From the NCBI GenBank assembly GCA_020796225.1, contig CM036755.1, forward strand, positions 60,004,652 through 60,068,651: a stretch of DNA of 64,000 nt, read 5' to 3'. Positions 54,060-63,739 of this stretch are shown here, in pieces; positions within the stretch are counted from its first letter, which is position 1; every line of letters starts with the position of its first letter. The translations under genes were made by a program, and so were the position numbers. Source of the stretch: Arion vulgaris (Eukaryota; Mollusca; Gastropoda; Stylommatophora; Arionidae). The notes beneath the pieces were generated by a model. It did no database searches. It had not been told where the DNA came from and saw only the letters and a list, made by a program, of their open reading frames with translations.

Positions 54060-54440
54060 ATATGAAGCGACATTAATGCAGCCTTAGGCGATCATGTCTC
54101 TCCACAACTCTCTCTCTCTCTCACTGGTGCAGTATATATATATAATCATCATGTGCCGTGCCTGCTGGCGTAGGCGATCATGGATCTCCACAAATTTATG
54201 TCGTTGGAATTTGCTATCAACTCAGATGTTGACGCTCTACCGTGCCATGAAGTCAGGCTATCCAAAAGTTTCTCTGTCTGTCTTCCCCTGTCTCGTCTAC
54301 CCTCGATTTTACCGGTTGTCACAATGTGTTCTAAACCTCCCTTCCTCATCACATGTCCGAAAAATGATGACTGTCTCTTTCTTATATTGATGATAAGCTT
54401 TCTCTGTGTCTTGATCTCATTCAGCACCTCAACATATATA
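54060..54440 (-). pseudogene. LINE-I ORF2 C-terminus
   Basis: Minus-strand open piece of about 90 codons: MLNEIKTQRKLIINIRKRQS, FFGHVMRKGGLEHIVTTGKI, EGRRDRGRQTEKLLDSLTSW, ANSNDINLWRSMIAYASRHG. It has no stop until the end of the conserved block, so it is relatively fresh. A second, shorter 3' scrap lies at 54060-54125. Confidence 0.85.
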
Positions 54441-54824
54441 TATATATTATATTTGTTTTGATATATTTTTCATAACGTAATTACAGTGTTAGTTCTTATA
54501 ATCAGCTGACAGGTTTAGAAATGGGGACAATGTAATGATAAATAATGAATGAAGGAGACCATACAAAGTGTCAATACTAAACAATAAGGTGATGTTTGTA
54601 CAGAGAAAATTATACAGAGAAATACGAATACCATAGGTACATGCATTACGCAAGAAATAGGTTTGCTTCTTCTTCTTTTCCTTCTTCTCCCAAAGTTTTG
54701 AGATTTCGATTTGCATAACTCTACTGTAGTTAGAGGTTAACCGACGTTTATATGAATCTTCAAATAGCTTGTCTTTGAATGACTTGGGGGTTTAGCCATG
54801 TGTGTTTGTTATGTCAATGTTAAG
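54441..54824. other. Unassigned sequence
   Basis: Nothing recognised. Confidence 0.5.
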
Positions 54825-55036
54825 TTTGACACTCTTGCCGGGTGTGTGTCTCTGTCGACATGATAATGCCACATACCTGTTTTCCACATTTGCTAAAATT
54901 ATCTTCACAGAAAGGCATCCAAGTAGTTAGTAGAATGTCCCTTGCGGTGAAAAGCGCTCTATCTCTTGCAAGTTCTCCTGCCTCTTCTAGCGTCATGTCA
55001 TCTATCCTACTTGATTCTATGTTTAGGTTATCTACG
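54825..55036 (-). pseudogene. LINE-T ORF2 C-terminus
   Basis: The minus strand reads VDNLNIESSRIDDMTLEEAG, ELARDRALFTARDILLTTWM, P, a typical 'L-x-x-A-x-D-R-x-x-x-R' end of LINE ORF2. It abuts the head of SINE-V at 55037. Confidence 0.65.
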
Positions 55037-55277
55037 CCCGAGAGGTTTGGGGTGTAAAGAATAGAACCACTGTTACCTGCCACGCATGCCATAAGAGGAG
55101 ACTAAGGAGGTTTGGTTGAAATCGGATGCACGTGTCCTTAACGTGTAGAAGTCTATGCGCTTACGGGCCTACCAAACCAATGTGCAACGTATACACGTTC
55201 TTGGCAAAGATCAAACATATCACAAAGAGTGATTAAAATTGGTCATAAAGAACGAACGCAAAGAAGAAGAAGAAGAC
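55037..55277 (+). repeat. SINE-V copy, full length
   Basis: Head GCCCGAGAGGTTTGGGGTGT (slightly deleted), ACCTGCCACGCATGCCATAA block, V body CGTGTCCTTAACGTGTAGAA and CACGTTCTTGGCAAAGATCA, tail GCAAAGAAGAAGAAGAAG. Confidence 0.85.
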
Positions 55278-55439
55278 GTTATCTAGTTTTCCTTGAGTAT
55301 GTATGTGCCCTTGAACAAAATACTTGCAGTCGAAACACTGTATGTCTGTTTTATGATTTAATTATTCATTTTAGTTGACTATGTGATAGCATGGATACCT
55401 GTCTTTGTCTTAAAACGTCAATTTATTAAGTATCACCTT

Positions 55440-55668
55440 AGCCTCCCTCGGTTTTCTCCAGATCTGATCTGATCCGCTCTGACCACCTCAGATTTGTATG
55501 TTTCAGAACATGGCCGTCTTCACATAAAGGCAAGCTACCTGAGTAGATTATTGAACACAGAACGAACACCGAAATGTTAACTAAAATCCTAGCAGTCTTC
55601 GAAAAAAAATTGTCTGGAACAGTCTGAGGGTTCAGATCAGAATCCACGACCTTTTGAACACAAGACAT
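55440..55668 (-). repeat. Diverged SINE-C candidate
   Basis: Weak minus-strand match: AACGAACACCGAAATG, AATCCTAGCAGTCTTCG, CAGAATCCACGACCTTTTGA keep the order of SINE-C landmarks. Low identity. Confidence 0.4.
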
Positions 55669-55689
55669 TTTTGTTGGCTTGTTTGCGTT

Positions 55690-56150
55690 AGAACTTATCA
55701 ATCAATTAGTTAGTCTTTCCTCTTGGGCCTGTGGGCGGCGCATAGGGCAGAGGTCATAGTTCTCCATGTCTCGCGGTTCGTTGCTATCCGTTTTAGGTCT
55801 TTAATGTTTACTAGGCCCATCGTTGAGCCTTCTCTGGTGATGGTTCTACGCAGAGTCTCTCTTGGTCTTCCTCGTTTTCTTTTCCCTCTGGTGTCCATAT
55901 GAGGGATTGGTAAGGAGTCTTCTCTCATCCATTCTAAGTGTGTGGCCGATGTAGTTCCAGCGGCGCTTTCTTATAAAATTTGATACATTTTCTTGCTTGG
56001 TCTCTTGTCTTATTTGTGTATTGGGTTTGAAATCTGACCATCTGACCATTTTATCAATCAATTGCTTTACTCTTATTGGTATGTTTGATTTGCCGCGAGA
56101 ACGCAAATACTCGGCGTAAGATTGATCTGACATCTAATGTCCATTTCATC
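55690..56150 (-). pseudogene. LINE-J ORF2 C-terminal region
   Basis: The minus strand reads MSDQSYAEYLRSRGKSNIPI, VKQLIDKMVRWSDFKPNTQI, NVSNFIRKRRWNYIGHTLRM, DERRLLTNPSYGHQREKKTR, followed after a frameshift by GRPRETLRRTITREGSTMGL, LKRIATNRETWRTMTSALCA. It needs one frameshift between blocks. An ACTAACTAATTGATTGATA-type tail follows. Confidence 0.85.
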
Positions 56151-56214
56151 TTCATATTTACATCAAATAAAACATCATCTTCTTCTATCTTTTTGCATTT
56201 GATGTGACCAGTAT

Positions 56215-56830
56215 AAAGCTTGTAAGCGTCTGTAGTTTCTGTTGTAGTGAGCTGGATCACAACCCACGCTTACGTGGTTTTCTCTCTCTCTCTCTCTCTC
56301 TCGCGTGCGATCACCGCCCAGACCGATGTACCAGATCTACCCATAAATTCTATTCATATGGAAACCTGATCCATGCAGCCTTAGCATTTGTGTGTTTTAC
56401 GTCACATCTTCAGCACAATTTGGAGCTCTGGTGCTTATTCTTATGTGATGTGTCCGGTTTCAGCCAGCGTTTACTAGGTTCACTCTCCGTTCTGTAGCCA
56501 TATAGTGTTTTTTACGGTGGGGTATCTAACTCCACGCCCAACCTCCTTAGTCGCCCCTTACAACATGCGTGGCAGTTAACAGTCGTTCTATTCTTTACAC
56601 CCCAATGTGGACCCCGGCAACCACTCGGGCGGTACCTGGTTCAAACTCCACGGCAGGCAGTTTGGAAGCAAATTAGTTTCCGTGGAATTTTTACGAAAGA
56701 TGAAAATAGACCTCACCGTTCAGAAAGCAATGGCGAACTACTGAACGTATAAGTGGTGCCTTGAAAATCAACGGCTCGCCTACTGATGTTGATGACTACC
56801 GTCCTGTAAAAGGATATGCCTTTTTTTGTG
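56215..56830 (+). repeat. SINE-R copy split by SINE-W
   Basis: The left part is AAGCGTCTGTAGTTTCTGTT then GAGCTGGATCACAACCCACG. The right part starts GTACCTGGTTCAAACTCC (B box) and continues GAAAGCAATGGCGAACTACT to CCTGTAAAAGGATATGCC. SINE-W lies between 56278 and 56637. Confidence 0.85.
56278..56637 (-). mobile_element. SINE-W copy nested in SINE-R
   Basis: (CT)n tail complement at left, W body (GCGATCACCGCCCAGACCGA, GTTCACTCTCCGTTCTG), shared head block (GCCCCTTACAACATGCGTGG, CAACCACTCGGGCG) at right. TACGTGG and TACCTGG on the two sides may be a decayed 7-bp target duplication. Confidence 0.8.
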
Positions 56831-57112
56831 TTTCATAAAGCGTGTAGAATTTTCCTATGTCGGTGTAAAATTCGTTGAGTTATCAACCAAAATATTTATA
56901 GATTCTGTTTATAGCTTCCTCCGTAAATTTGTTACACGTGTATATAAATATTTACAAATCTAGAGGTTATGAACTCAAAACTTTATTAAACATGTCAGCT
57001 CTTGCTGGCAGGAACAATGTATACATTTGTACTCATAATACGTAATTATGGAAAAATAAAAACTATATCAAGGGTTATTGTAATTTAATACATGTACATG
57101 TATATATATATA
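56831..57112. other. Unassigned AT-rich sequence
   Basis: Nothing recognised. Confidence 0.5.
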
Positions 57113-57602
57113 TTCTTCTTCTTCTTCTGCGTTCTCACTAGATTGGAATTTCGGATTCTCTAATAAAGGCAGCCGTCTGCCTCAGGTTATCAGCTACGCC
57201 ATACAGTTTGTCTTGGAGGCTAGTGTAAGTGGGCCATCTCTTTCTTCCCAAGTCTGCATACTGGAGGCAGTTCTGTAGGATATAATTCCTATGATTTCTG
57301 CTTCCCCGTTTGTGCCGACCTCTTCCCGCAGTAAGTTTTGGCCACCCTTGTGAGGGTAGGTCTGACATTCTTACTGCGTTGCTAAATCTCCAAGGCAGAT
57401 TGGTGACCGTAGAATCCGTTATCCCATTTCTCATGTTATGCGCCTTACGGCCTGGTGCATTTGTTTCGGGTTAATATTTCCTAGCGGACGTGTGCATCCG
57501 ATTTCATCCGAACCTCCTTATCGCCTCTTACGACATGGGTGGCAGGTAACAGTGGTTCTATTCTTTATACTCCAAATTTGGGCCCCGGTAACCACTCGGA
57601 CG
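57113..57602 (-). repeat. SINE-U: LINE-U 3' end joined to shared head
   Basis: The minus strand starts with the shared head (complement of CCCGGTAACCACTCGGACG), then a ~98-codon open frame: MRNGITDSTVTNLPWRFSNA, VRMSDLPSQGWPKLTAGRGR, NYILQNCLQYADLGRKRWPT, SLQDKLYGVADNLRQTAAFI. This is the C-terminal end of a LINE ORF2. The tail is GAAGAAGAAGAAGAA. The open frame suggests a fairly young copy or a slowly decaying 3' end. Confidence 0.85.
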
Positions 57603-57610
57603 ATATATAT

Positions 57611-57663
57611 ATGGAGAGAGAGAACGAAAGAGAGAGATATGGAGAGATGGAGAGACAGAGAGA
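57611..57663. repeat. (GA)n-rich microsatellite
   Basis: GAGAGAGAACG and GGAGAGATGG type run of about 50 bases. Confidence 0.9.
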
Positions 57664-57724
57664 GAACCAACTTCTCACTCTGCCATTCAAACATCCAATT
57701 CTACTTACACATTGGGTAGGTCAA

Positions 57725-57960
57725 AACTATTTAAATCTCTGAATCTATTCAACATTTATTGTTAGTGCCTCGCCCAACAGGAAGTCGCAAAGAGACCGAA
57801 GAACATCTCACCTTATCCATTCTCAACTCCCCGACAGTCAATAAGTTGATGCAGGCTTGGCCGCTCTCTCATTGTCGCAAACTCCCGCATTTGCAGAACA
57901 TTAGATCCAAATAAGTCTCTGGAGGTTGAAAATCTCTCTAAATGACACCCACTCATGTCA
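57725..57960 (+). other. Possible LINE knuckle remnant
   Basis: A + strand piece reads PTGSRKETEEHLTLSILNSP, which resembles the E-x-x-E-H-x-L segment of LINE knuckles, but the cysteines are missing and the rest is not recognisable. Confidence 0.3.
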
Positions 57961-58164
57961 CAACCTGACATGTTTAACGTTTCTTAGCACCGATTGAGAG
58001 TCCGATATTTAACGGTCCCAGTAAACGGAGTCCTATAAAACCACTCAAAGGCAACAGTAACGGTTTAATCTCCATCATCACACTGGAGTTAGCCATAATT
58101 ATAGTCAGACAAACAAACAATGGACAAGTGATATTAGAGACTGGTTGTTCCTTCTTTAAGAACA

Positions 58165-58610
58165 AAACTCAGGTGTTTAAGAACCTGTGTTTTTTTCTTG
58201 GCAACGTATGGTTGTGAGACATTTAACCATTGACAAAGCAGCAGAAGATCATTAATGCCTTTGAATGCAAATGTTACAGAAGAGTACTTAGAATATCATG
58301 AACAGAGAAAAGAATAAATTCTTCTGTTCTGCAACAGCTTGATATTAAATAAAGTTGGTTATTAACGAACATGAAAAAAATTAATATTTCGAACAAATTA
58401 AACGACATGAGCGCTTGGAGTAGAGCATTAAGTAACAGTGCCTGGTAGAAGAGCGAGAGAAAGACCGAGACTAAGTTGCAGGATGTCATGGACGATCTGA
58501 GAATGACTGCTGCTGACGCCGGGCATCTTGCACAAAATATAGTTTTCAGGGCTGCTGTCATGGAAGCCAAGTTTCAGAAATGACAAGCTACTTGATGATG
58601 ATGGTGCGGA
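58165..58610 (+). pseudogene. LINE-H ORF2 C-terminal region
   Basis: The + strand carries FFLATYGCETF-like, INAFECKCYRRVLRIS-like, and SSVLQQLDI-like codons with frameshifts, then LRMTAADAGHLAQ-like codons and a GATGATGATG tail at 58592. It is homologous to 11225-11725. Confidence 0.8.
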
Positions 58611-58699
58611 GTTCGTTTCTAGTATAAAAATGAGTAAAAACATAATAGTTAATGATTATATATTTTTTAACACTCTTGTATTATTATCAATGAAAATTA

Positions 58700-58885
58700 A
58701 AATCGTGACATATCCTTTACAGGACGTAGCCATCAATCACAGTAAACGAGTCGTTGATTTTTTAAGCAGCACTTATACGTTCAGTAGTTTAACATTGCTT
58801 TCTGAACGTTGAGGTCTAATTTTACCTTTTGTAAAAATCCCAAGGAAACGGATTTGCTTCCAAACATGCCTACCGCGGAGTTATT
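58700..58885 (-). repeat. SINE-R copy, 3' two thirds
   Basis: Minus strand: ATATCCTTTACAGGACGTAG, AGTAGTTTAACATTGCTTTC, GGAAACGGATTTGCTTCCAA. Confidence 0.75.
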
Positions 58886-59285
58886 GTGTTATCAATGCAC
58901 ACACAAATACGTACATGTTAACAACCAGATCTTTGAGTTCAAAGCTTATGCTAATGATAGAAATACTATGATTTCTTAGACCAACAACAAAAACACGTAA
59001 TTCTTCTCTGTCTCTGTATGTAGTGTGCTCCAGCTGTTATACATTTCTGTTCCGGTACTACTGATCTGTTCCATGTGGCTTTGGGTCTTCCTCCTTGTTG
59101 CTTATCCTTTCATCTCAGTACAGTTTTCGTGGAAGAGTTAACAATCTCCATTCGTAACACATACCTGATTCATCTCAATCGCCTGTTCTACCTGACATTA
59201 TTCATATTCTCTTACTGTCTGACACTACGTACGTAGGCAGCTCTTGTATACAGATAGGTATTTGCCATAGCACAGACACAGCATA
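58886..59285 (-). pseudogene. Possible LINE C-terminus, unassigned type
   Basis: The minus strand at about 59000-59240 reads VLRMEIVNSSTKTVLR, a stop, KDKQQGGRPKATWNRSVVPE, which has the G-G-R-P-x-x-T-W-x-R pattern of LINE ORF2 ends. No other copy occurs in the window for support. Confidence 0.45.
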
Positions 59286-59287
59286 GA

Positions 59288-59592
59288 CAGACCACAGTAC
59301 CAACCCGTATTAAATATTATAAGGAAACGAAGGTGGAAATATTTAGGTCATGTTCTTAGATCAAACGAAAAGAGACTAAATTGACAAGTTCTTATGTGGC
59401 CACCAGTTGGGGAAAAAAAAAGTGGAAGACCTAAGACGACTCTTCGAAGAACAATCCTTCAAGAAAGTAAACTATCGGGATGTAAAACTGTACAAGTCTC
59501 CAACTGCTAGCAACGAACCGCATCACATGGAGATCTAAAACCTCTGCCCTATGTGTCGCCTTTGGCACGAAAGGAACAAACAAACTATTTGC
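59288..59592 (+). pseudogene. LINE-J ORF2 3' end
   Basis: The + strand reads LRKRRWKYLGHVLRSNEKRL, a stop, then SGRPKTTLRRTILQES and decayed LPYV codons. It is homologous to the other LINE-J copies but more diverged in the middle. Confidence 0.75.
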
Positions 59593-59839
59593 CATAACAT
59601 CCGTAGTACATTTCGCAGAGTAAAAAGATCTACAGAATCTTGAGAGTTTGAACATACCTTGTTATGTCATTTTTCAGCATTCTGATCATGCACTAACATT
59701 GATATCAAACAACTGCAGTATAAAATAACGTATTCATTTCTCTAGGATATAACCAATAAAAGGTTTGCCTTAGGTTGAAATGAGCGTGCCTCGGCTTAAA
59801 GAGGATTTAATCCCCTACAAAACAAAACAAATCAAACCT
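59593..59839. other. Unassigned sequence
   Basis: Nothing recognised. Confidence 0.5.
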
Positions 59840-60235
59840 AATGCTCTCTGAAAAACTGCAGTCATGAACAGAACGGCGCGTTCTGCATTCGAACCCCACC
59901 AGCGTGGTGTCGGAGCCCACAAGGAAGCAAAGAATAGTACCACTGCAAACTACAAGGCATGTCGTAAGAGGCGACATATGTAGGATCTATGGAAGCTACC
60001 GTAGTAAATAAAAAGCGCCGCTGAAATCGGATGTGCTGGTCTATGTGTAGGCGCATAACTGGCACAACGTACACTCGCTTTTAAACTCAGACCACACAAA
60101 AATCACACAGAATGGTTAACAAGTGATCGATATAAAGCGGTCGAAGAACAAGAAGAAAGATTCAAACCCACAGCCTTCAGAACTCATGGCAAGATACCCC
60201 ACATAAACCACAGAGCAAGAAATGTGAAATCATAG
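59840..60235 (-). repeat. SINE-C copy split by SINE-A
   Basis: Left part CTCTGAAAAACTGCAGTCAT then GCATTCGAACCCC. Right part ATTCAAACCCACAGCCTTCA then ACTCATGGCAAGATACCCCA, the tRNA-like head, from which the 55-bp array continues. The B-box segment is present on both sides of the SINE-A as its target duplication. Confidence 0.8.
59899..60159 (+). mobile_element. SINE-A copy nested in SINE-C
   Basis: Head CAGCGTGGTGTCGGAGCCCA at left, tail GAAGAACAAGAAGAAAG at right. Flanks ATTCGAACCCC (59887-59897) and ATTCAAACCCA (60160-60170) form an 11-bp duplication with two mismatches (Family A into the SINE-C B box). Confidence 0.85.
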
Positions 60236-61058
60236 AACTCATGGCAAGATACCCCACATAAACCACAGAGCATGAAATGTGAAATCATAGAACTCATGGC
60301 AAGATACCCCACATAAACCACACAGCAAGAAATGTGAAATCATAGAACTCATGACAAGATACCCCACATAAACCACAGAGCAAGAAATGTGAAATCATAG
60401 AACTCATGACAAGATACCCCACATAAACCACAGAGCAAGAAATGTGAAATCATAGAACTCATGACAAGATACCCCACATAAACCACACAGCAAGAAATGT
60501 GAAATCATAGAACTCATGACAAGATACCCCACATAAACCACAGAGCAAGAAATGTGAAATCATAGAACTCATGGCAAGATACCCCACATAAACCACAGAG
60601 CAAGAAATGTGAAATCATAGAACTCATGACAAGATACCCCACATAAACCACACAGCAAGAAATGTGAAATCATAGAACTCATGACAAGATACCCCACATA
60701 AACCACACAGCAAGAAATGTGAAATCATAGAACTCATGACAAGATACCCCACATAAACCACACAGCAAGAAATGTGAAATCATAGAACTCATGACAAGAT
60801 ACCCCACATAAACCACAGAGCAAGAAATGTGAAATCATAGAACTCATGACAAGATACCCCACATAAACCACAGAGCAAGAAATGTGAAATCATAGAACTC
60901 ATGGCAAGATACCCCACATAAACCACAGAGCAAGAAATGTGAAATCATAGAACTCATGACAAGATACCCCACATAAACCACACAGCAAGAAATGTGAAAT
61001 CATAGAACTCATGGCAAGATACCCCACATAAACCACAGAGCAAGAAATGTGAAATCAA
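60181..61058. repeat. Minisatellite, 16 x 55 bp, derived from SINE-C head
   Basis: Sixteen highly uniform units (AACTCATGACAAGATACCCC, ACATAAACCACAGAGCAAGA, AATGTGAAATCATAG). Variation is confined mainly to ATGGCAAG/ATGACAAG and CAGAGC/CACAGC. The first unit is continuous with the A-box side of the SINE-C head. The variants are interspersed, which suggests conversion or slippage. Confidence 0.95.
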
Positions 61059-61102
61059 TTAATGAAGAGAAAAGTTAGAAAAATAGACCAACGTGAAAGA
61101 AA

Positions 61103-61268
61103 CAGTGGCGGCTCGTCATTAAGGTCTAGTGGGGCCAGGGTCCACCAAATATAATGTGTAACGTTTATTTATTATTGTATAAATAAAAATATAACCTAAC
61201 CCAATACCATGATTTTCAACAAAAATTTGTCTGGCCCCACCAGCAAATATTTGCTCGAGCCGCCACTG
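61103..61268. mobile_element. hAT-type MITE copy 7
   Basis: A 166-bp copy with CAGTGGCGGCTCGTCATTAA and TCGAGCCGCCACTG ends. Flanks GAAAGAAA and GAAAGTAG, 6 of 8 matching. Confidence 0.85.
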
Positions 61269-62061
61269 GAAAGTAGTATGTAGTGTCAAGTTAGTACATT
61301 GTGTACGTGTAACCAAACCAAACACATTAACTCTTGCCGTCTGTTGCTGTCATATCAAGTGTCTTGCTTGGAAAAAGGATTAAGTTTGCCGGCGTATAGT
61401 GCTGTTTCTTTATATTACAGATTTCAAGAAATAGTCCGTAGGATATTAGTTTCTTCGACATGTTTTGTCTTCAGTTCCGGTTATATTCTTGTCGACCGTC
61501 TGTTGTTATTAATTATATATCAGATTGTTGGTTGTTTGTACCTGTTTGTACCTGTTTGTACCTGTTTGTATCTGTTTGTCTCAAATGTCATTTTTATGAC
61601 GTTAAACGTGCACTTTTGATGTTAATTTATTTTCAGTAACAGTTGTATATTATAGCACTGCCAACTCTAATATTTGGCCGCATAACTGACCGAGGAAACC
61701 CTGACCGAGGAAACCCTGACCTAGTTTTAGTTTGGGGGTGGATGGGGGGATGATGGATTTTATACATGTTTGATAGAACACGGCATGTTTTATTTTCAAT
61801 TTTTTTTTTTTTAGGCGTTAAGATTGGACATGCCAGACAGTGTCGTCTTCGTGGTAGAGAGAAGATATAGTAATCAACTTCTCATGGGTACTGTGAGCAA
61901 ATGGACTTTGGGATGGCTGTTGCAACGGAGGACAGAGCACGAATGGGAATGCCCAATGTGCCATGACGTCGATCGCATAACATAACATAACATAACATTT
62001 TCAATTTTAATCAATTCTTTGAGTCTACGGTTATTTATTGATGACAAATATACATAATATT
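61269..62061. other. Unassigned, two short tandem runs
   Basis: A 10-bp repeat (GTTTGTACCT) at 61535-61580, a duplicated CCTGACCGAGGAAAC at 61687-61718, and a CATAA run at 61976-61997. No gene recognised. Confidence 0.5.
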
Positions 62062-62324
62062 CTCTTCTTCTTCTTCTTTGCGTTCGTTCTTTACCACCAA
62101 TATTAATCACTCTTTGTGATATGTTTGATCTTTGTCAAGAACGTGTATACGTTGCACATTGGTTTGGTAAACCCTAAACACATAGACTTCTGCACGTTTA
62201 GGACACATGCATCCGATTTCAGCCAAACCTCCTTAGTCGCCTCTTACGACATGCGTGGCAAGTAACAGTGGCTCTATTCTTTATACCACAATTTTGGGCC
62301 CCGGTAACCACTCGGACGATCCAT
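62062..62324 (-). repeat. SINE-V copy, full length
   Basis: TCTTCTTCTTCTTTGCGTTC at left, ACGTGTATACGTTGCACATT, CATGCATCCGATTTCAGCC, head block GTCGCCTCTTACGACATGCG, ending GGTAACCACTCGGACGAT. Confidence 0.9.
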
Positions 62325-62988
62325 AATACTGATATTCCTTATTATTGAACAACTTGATAGATAATATAATCTAGATTTAGTATGTTGTGTTGATATTAAA
62401 ATAAATTCGTCTATATACGAGTACAACAGTACTGGAATGCGAGGTCACGTGACGATTGTGGTCTTATTTCCTATCAGTCGATTTTCTCTGGAGAATCGGT
62501 TGATTTCGTTGTATGGTACCATTCGACCACGAGGGCTTAACGTATTACATTCCTATGCTTCTTAGTACTTTCTCTTCTCATGCCTTGTAATCTATATGTG
62601 TATATGTTGCATGTATTCAAGCTATATTTTTACTAGATGTTTTATTGTTTCTCTTCTTTTCTATTTCTAGTTTTTATGTGTGTTTTTGTGTTACATTTAT
62701 TTCGTTATTCGTTTTTATTCCCAGATTTTCATTAGAAATGTTCCCTCTCTCTCTCTCTCACACACTTTTTCATTCCATTCTGTTGTACTTAACTCTTCCT
62801 ATCCTCCCATTTCCTATTCTAATTTACAATTGTAACATGTTCCAACCTCCCATTAAATAGTCATTAGCGTCTGGTTAGGCTTTGTATAGATTTCGTGGTC
62901 ACTAATGTTACCATCCCTAGCTTATATGGAAAACCAAGCAGTTACAGTTGGATTACCTGGTGGTTACCTATAACTTGGATCTTCGTGT
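62325..62988. other. Unassigned AT-rich sequence
   Basis: Only a short CT run near 62744-62760. Confidence 0.5.
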
Positions 62989-63248
62989 TCTTCTTCTAAC
63001 GCTCCATATCGATCACTTGTTAACCACTCTGTGTGATTTGTATGTGATTTGAGCCTAAGATCGTAAGATTCTACGCCTTCCCGGTTATGCGCCTATAAGT
63101 AGACAAGCACATCCGATTTCTGCCATGCTTTTTATCTACTATGGTAGCTTCCCTAGGTCCTACATCAGTCGCCTGTAACGACATGCATTGTAGGTCGCAG
63201 TGGTACTATTCTTCGTTTCCCCTTGCGGGCCCCGGCACCACACGGGTG
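62989..63248 (-). repeat. SINE-A copy
   Basis: TTCTTCTTCTAACGCTCCAT at left, TTGTATGTGATTTGAGCC, head at right ending GGCCCCGGCACCACACGGG. Little diverged from the consensus of the other copies. Confidence 0.9.
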
Positions 63249-63394
63249 GGTCATCTCTTTCAATCTCTTGTATAAAATTTTCCGATGTTTCTCATCTGTC
63301 TCAGTCAAGTTTTTGTCATGGTTTCTCTATGCGTCATTTCTTTTTTGGAACTAAGTAATTATCTAAAGACAACGGATTGATTTTATTGTACTTG

Positions 63395-63600
63395 GTTTTT
63401 CTCTTATATGGCTTTGTCCTTCCCAGAAATGTCATGCACTCTGCAGAGAGTATTACATAAAGAACTATCTCAATAGCAGCGGCATCCTTTGAATCTCTGG
63501 AAAAATGCACTTGTGAGCAGAACAATGCTGTCGGGATTCACACCTACTACCTTCCTGAACGCAAGGCATTCGCTTACCCACTTAGCCACATATTTCTTAA
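63395..63600 (-). repeat. SINE-C copy
   Basis: Minus strand: CTTATATGGCTTTGTCC, GAATCTCTGGAAAAATGCAC, a complement B box GGGATTCACACC, then CCCACTTAGCCACA at the 5' end. Confidence 0.8.
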
Positions 63601-63739
63601 ACAATTTGCATCCTACTTGAATATGTGTTTTTATTTTGGTTCACACTCGTTATAAATAAATTATTTCGAGTTTTAAATAATTAGTAGTTTGATGAGCATA
63701 ACTGTGCCCCTATATGTTCACAATAACAACATGTGAAAT

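Noticed and set aside
60181..61058. CRISPR or satellite-centromere candidate
   Set aside because: No spacers, and only 16 units derived from a SINE head; too short to argue a centromere.
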